Assembly: GCF_000770635.1 (NCBI RefSeq) | Contig: NZ_AVBF01000001.1 | Coordinates: 124,001 to 188,000 of the forward strand | Length of the DNA: 64,000 nt | Direction: 5' to 3' | Source: Pontibacillus yanchengensis Y32 | GTDB taxonomy: Bacteria > Bacillota > Bacilli > Bacillales > BH030062 | Part shown: piece by piece, positions 61,384 through 64,000 of the stretch | Position numbering within the stretch: position 1 is the first letter of the stretch | Layout: each line of letters starts with the position of its first letter | Position numbers and translations under genes: made by a program | The notes under the pieces: model-generated | The model's database searches: none | What the model was told of the DNA's origin: nothing | The model's input: the letters and a program-made list of their open reading frames with translations, nothing else

Positions 61384-61580
61384 TATCGGGGGGCGATACG
61401 CAGGTTTCGGAGGATGGTCCATGCATAACGGGAGTGAACCCATGCATATCGGAGGTAGACTCACGCATATCGGGGGGCGATACGCGGATACCGGGAGTGA
61501 ACCCACTCATATCGGGAGGCGACTCACGCATATCGGGGAGCGGATCCACGCATATCGCGTAGCAACACACACCTATCCTC
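61384..61580. repeat. Family D tandem array, 21-nt period
   Basis: Units start at 61384, 61405, 61426, 61447, 61468, 61489, 61510, 61531, 61553 and 61574 (steps of 21, one of 22), each near TATCGGGAGGCGA-CTCACGCA. Seven-residue repeats in the shadow frames of both strands follow from the period. Confidence 0.92.
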
Positions 61581-61638
61581 CCGAAACAGCCAGGTTATAT
61601 AACGATTCACATCAAATTCATAAAATAGGAGGAAGAAG

Positions 61639-61875
61639 TTGGCTAGTTATGAAGAGACTCTGAAATATGATGGGGTCCACCTTATCATTGGTATATTGAT
61701 TTTTAGTATATTCCAGCAATCTTTCGAACCGTTTTTGTTGCTATATGTATTGTTAGCTCTTTTGTTCTTGGAAAAGTGGGCGATGAAGAGAGTAATAAAA
61801 GGAGTTGCTATAGTAGCTTTAATATTATTTATGCCTGAGGGAGTTCGATGGCTGAAGGATGTTTTTATTTGGTAA
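61639..61875 (+). CDS. Small membrane protein, 78 aa
   Basis: TTG 61639 after AGGAGG. Two or three hydrophobic segments (about 14-32, 33-45, 55-68) and a short amphipathic tail. No family recognised. Confidence 0.65.
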   Translation: MASYEETLKYDGVHLIIGILIFSIFQQSFEPFLLLYVLLALLFLEKWAMKRVIKGVAIVALILFMPEGVRWLKDVFIW

Positions 61876-61967
61876 TCTGGCTAAAGGTTATGAATATCTT
61901 CTCCTATTAAGTAAAGAAATAATCGTACCCTGTATAAAAGAATAAAGTGATTGTGTTTTTTCTTTTT

Positions 61968-62210
61968 TTATACAAACAGTCCTATAGTCATCAGCGTGAA
62001 TATTAACAGGGAAGTACCAATAGAGAAATAACCTTCTATTTTTCGACCATCCTTAACACTACTAATTCCTGATAAGACGAATATAGTTGAGAGCAAGAAA
62101 CCCATTAGTTCCATATTGTTTTCTGCAAATTCATCGTTATTCAAAGCGTAGATAGATACACTAAGCGTGACTATCCCCAATACTGGCATTATTATTCGAA
62201 TTATACTCAC
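61968..62210 (-). CDS. Small membrane protein, 80 aa
   Basis: GTG 62210 lies about six bases after AAAAGGAGAA; a GTG at 62234 would start in a family B repeat. Three hydrophobic segments with polar stretches ALNNDEFAENN and SSVKDGRKIEGY. No family recognised. Confidence 0.65.
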   Translation of the reverse strand: MSIIRIIMPVLGIVTLSVSIYALNNDEFAENNMELMGFLLSTIFVLSGISSVKDGRKIEGYFSIGTSLLIFTLMTIGLFV

Positions 62211-62231
62211 AGTCCATTCTCCTTTTCTTGC

Positions 62232-62440
62232 CACGTCCAGCTCCAGCGCCCAGCGACTAGTATGCTTCCCTCGCCTCCGTACGATAAGTTAACATCGAAT
62301 CACTTCGTTCTTCGTGTTGCCTTTATTAACTTAAAGGAAGTTCGATTAAGAACGCTACATCACGTAGCAACATCGAACCAACCTACGTCGTGTAGGCCGC
62401 AGCATATACGTCGCTTATCGGGCGCTTGCGCTTTTGTTCC
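62232..62440. repeat. Family B structured element, copy 4 (no AT-rich leader)
   Basis: Complete stem-loops (GCTACATCACGTAGC at 62354-62368; CCTACGTCGTGTAGG) but without the leader seen in copies 1-3. It abuts the start of the minus-strand gene. Confidence 0.88.
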
Positions 62441-62576
62441 TCGTAAGATAGGAATTTACTAATAATGCCAATCCTAACACACAAAATCACTTACCTGTAT
62501 GTTTTCATTTAGAAATAAATGGGTATTGTCTTTACTAGAATGAACGAACTAAAGATGATACTGGAGGCATACAGTC

Positions 62577-62702
62577 ATGGAAGAACAACAAATGAAAGAA
62601 ATCCTTGAAGAAGTCATCGAATCAAACGAAGGCGAAGAGCATGCATCTGTTCAAACAGTTGTTGATACATTAATTGATCGCTTACAAACCAAAGAAGTAT
62701 AA
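62577..62702 (+). CDS. Small acidic protein, 41 aa
   Basis: ATG 62577 behind CTGGAGG. Acidic, helical (EEQQMKEILEEVIESNEGEE ... VVDTLIDRLQ), no membrane segment. No family recognised, though short acidic proteins of this type are common in Bacillaceae. Confidence 0.7.
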   Translation: MEEQQMKEILEEVIESNEGEEHASVQTVVDTLIDRLQTKEV

Positions 62703-62743
62703 TTGCCAGGATGCTGGGAATTAGCATCCTATACATATAAAAG

Positions 62744-62797
62744 AGGTGCCTGACCCCCGCCGCAGTACTGCGTTAAAGCGATGGGGGTCAGGCACCT
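62744..62797. repeat. Family C hairpin repeat, complete; terminator of the MCP gene
   Basis: Arms AGGTGCCTGACCCCC / GGGGGTCAGGCACCT. TTTT follows on the plus strand. It lies just downstream of the minus-strand MCP gene and after the 41-aa gene, and may terminate both. Confidence 0.85.
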
Positions 62798-62803
62798 TTT
62801 GTT

Positions 62804-64000
62804 TTACACTTTATACTTTTCCACTTGATCCTGCAGGTCCTGGGCTAATTCTGCTAAGTCTCTAATGCTAGAGGAGACTTCTTCCATGGAGCTGCTGGAT
62901 TGCTGGGCTGAGGCGGCGGCTTGTTCGACGCCGGCTGCTGATTCTTCTGATACGGCTGCGATTTCTTCAATGGATTGGTTCATTTTTGTGCTGTTATCGG
63001 AGATTTCGTTAAGATTACCAGAAATCGTATGGATGCGTTGAACCATTTCCGACACAGATTGATTGATTTGGTTAAAGGATTCGCCTGTTGCTTGGATTTG
63101 TTTAGAACCTTCATCCACTTCTTTGTAGCCATCCTGAAGGGAGTTCGCGACGACATTGGATTCTGTTTGGATATTTTGAACGATAGTCGTTATGTCTCCA
63201 ACAGAGGACGACACCTGTTCTGCTAGTTTACGAACTTCATCTGCTACAACCGCAAAGCCTTTTCCATGTTCGCCAGCTCGTGCTGCTTCAATAGCCGCGT
63301 TCAAGGATAGAAGATTCGTTTGCTCAGCGATATCCCGAATCACTTCAACGAGCTTGGTGATTTCTTGCGACTGTTTGTCCAATCCTTGGACTTTTTCCGC
63401 TGCTTCTTTAACGATAGTATCGATGGTCATCATTTGCTCGACAGATCGATTCATCATTTCGCTGCCTTCCTCGGTCATCGAAAGCACTTCCTCTGAAGCG
63501 TTAGCGACCTCGATGCCACCTTGATGAGCATGTTGAATTTTTGTCGTGAAGTCTTCCATCATTTCAGATAATTCAGAAGAGCTATTCGCCTGGGATTCAG
63601 CACCTGAGGAAAGCTCGGTCATCGTTGATGCGATTTGCAAGCTACCTTCTCGTACCTCATTGGCAGACTGGGTGAGTTCCTCGCTTTGACTCGAAACAGA
63701 TAGCGCTGCTCCACCTACATTTTGAATGAGGGAACGCAAGCTTTCTTTCATTTCGTCCACGGATCTTGAAAGTTGGCTTATTTCGTTATGTCCTTGTTGT
63801 GCCAATGTAACTTGTAGGTTGCCTTCTTCTACTTCCTTCATCTTTTCCTGTAAGTTCTTAATCGGCTTTGTAAGTCTTCTTGTGATGAGGGTGGAAGCAA
63901 GAATGGATAGAAGAATAACCGCTCCTAAGCTAATGCCAATTGGAATCAAAATAGGTGTTGCTTTAGCTGCAAATTCTGACTTGTACACGGAACCAATAAT
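62804..64000 (-). CDS. Methyl-accepting chemotaxis protein (5' part outside the window)
   Basis: At least 398 residues; the start lies beyond 64000. A membrane helix ([20 protein letters not shown]), HAMP domain ([16 protein letters not shown]), then the cytosolic signalling coiled coil with the hairpin tip [20 protein letters not shown]-type sequence ([20 protein letters not shown]) and methylation helices rich in Glu/Gln. It couples an outside sensor domain to CheA/CheW. Confidence 0.94.
   Translation of the reverse strand: MIGSVYKSEFAAKATPILIPIGISLGAVILLSILASTLITRRLTKPIKNLQEKMKEVEEGNLQVTLAQQGHNEISQLSRSVDEMKESLRSLIQNVGGAALSVSSQSEELTQSANEVREGSLQIASTMTELSSGAESQANSSSELSEMMEDFTTKIQHAHQGGIEVANASEEVLSMTEEGSEMMNRSVEQMMTIDTIVKEAAEKVQGLDKQSQEITKLVEVIRDIAEQTNLLSLNAAIEAARAGEHGKGFAVVADEVRKLAEQVSSSVGDITTIVQNIQTESNVVANSLQDGYKEVDEGSKQIQATGESFNQINQSVSEMVQRIHTISGNLNEISDNSTKMNQSIEEIAAVSEESAAGVEQAAASAQQSSSSMEEVSSSIRDLAELAQDLQDQVEKYKV

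Noticed and set aside
61286-61663. Heptapeptide-repeat proteins on either strand of the 21-nt array
   Set aside because: Both strands are open because the period is seven codons. Neither frame has a ribosome site, and one runs antisense into an oxidoreductase gene.

Overview
The window looks like chromosome of a Bacillaceae member (low-GC Firmicute). The evidence is strong AGGAGG ribosome sites with ATG/TTG/GTG starts, many Bacillus-type families (PCYCGC lipoprotein, DUF1002, DUF4064, DUF3221, PbpA/PbpH-type PBP2), and a complete dppABCDE-ykfABCD operon in B. subtilis order. The repeat load suggests a halotolerant relative such as Pontibacillus or Halobacillus, but that is inference. I see no rRNA, tRNA, CRISPR array, intact transposase or prophage.

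Layout. 1-9 kb: a small gene, an ECF sigma/anti-sigma/TPR surface-protein operon, a YtrA-type GntR-ABC exporter operon and small membrane or hypothetical genes, all separated by palindromic repeats. 9-21 kb: secreted and envelope proteins (beta-helix protein, GH-like protein with an SbsA-type Ig domain, PP2C-type phosphatase, PQQ-propeller protein, Big_5/PepSY protein). 21.5-24.8 kb: an AT-rich GH16-GT2-CE4 exopolysaccharide cassette. 24.9-25.25 kb, minus strand: three 17-19 codon micropeptide genes with a shared C-terminal motif, their own promoter and a terminator; this is the best candidate for an undescribed system. 25.4-25.8 kb: a 42-nt (2 x 21) periodic tandem array. 26-32.9 kb: two more Ig-domain secreted proteins (one behind a textbook ECF promoter), a class B PBP and an omega-amidase-like nitrilase. 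33-35.5 kb: a SEC-C protein and a NERD nuclease-like protein flanked on both sides by 20-nt periodic arrays. 35.5-45.3 kb: the dpp-ykf operon for murein-peptide and dipeptide uptake and breakdown, with a CodY-like box. 45.4-50 kb: an orphan RskA-type anti-sigma gene and a duplicated surface protein with an LPXTG-like signal, which share one unusual ECF-like promoter. 50-52 kb: DUF1002 and PCYCGC proteins. 52-61.4 kb: a regulator plus DHDPS-like, epimerase, three Gfo/Idh/MocA, one Rossmann-less Gfo/Idh relative and a xylose-isomerase-like gene, probably a sugar or keto-sugar catabolic region. 61.4-64 kb: another 21-nt array, small genes and an MCP cut by the window edge.

Repeats. Five intergenic families are visible. 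A is a palindrome centred on GGGACAGGTCCC, at about 20 loci, often touching stop codons. B is a 200-270 nt element, four copies, with compensatory stem changes that suggest a folded RNA or ssDNA. C is a hairpin with GGTGCCAGACCCCC arms, which twice supplies a gene's stop codon. D is the set of 21/42-nt arrays. E is the pair of 20-nt arrays around the NERD gene. Three genes have a good Shine-Dalgarno placed before AUC or AUU and no usable canonical start.
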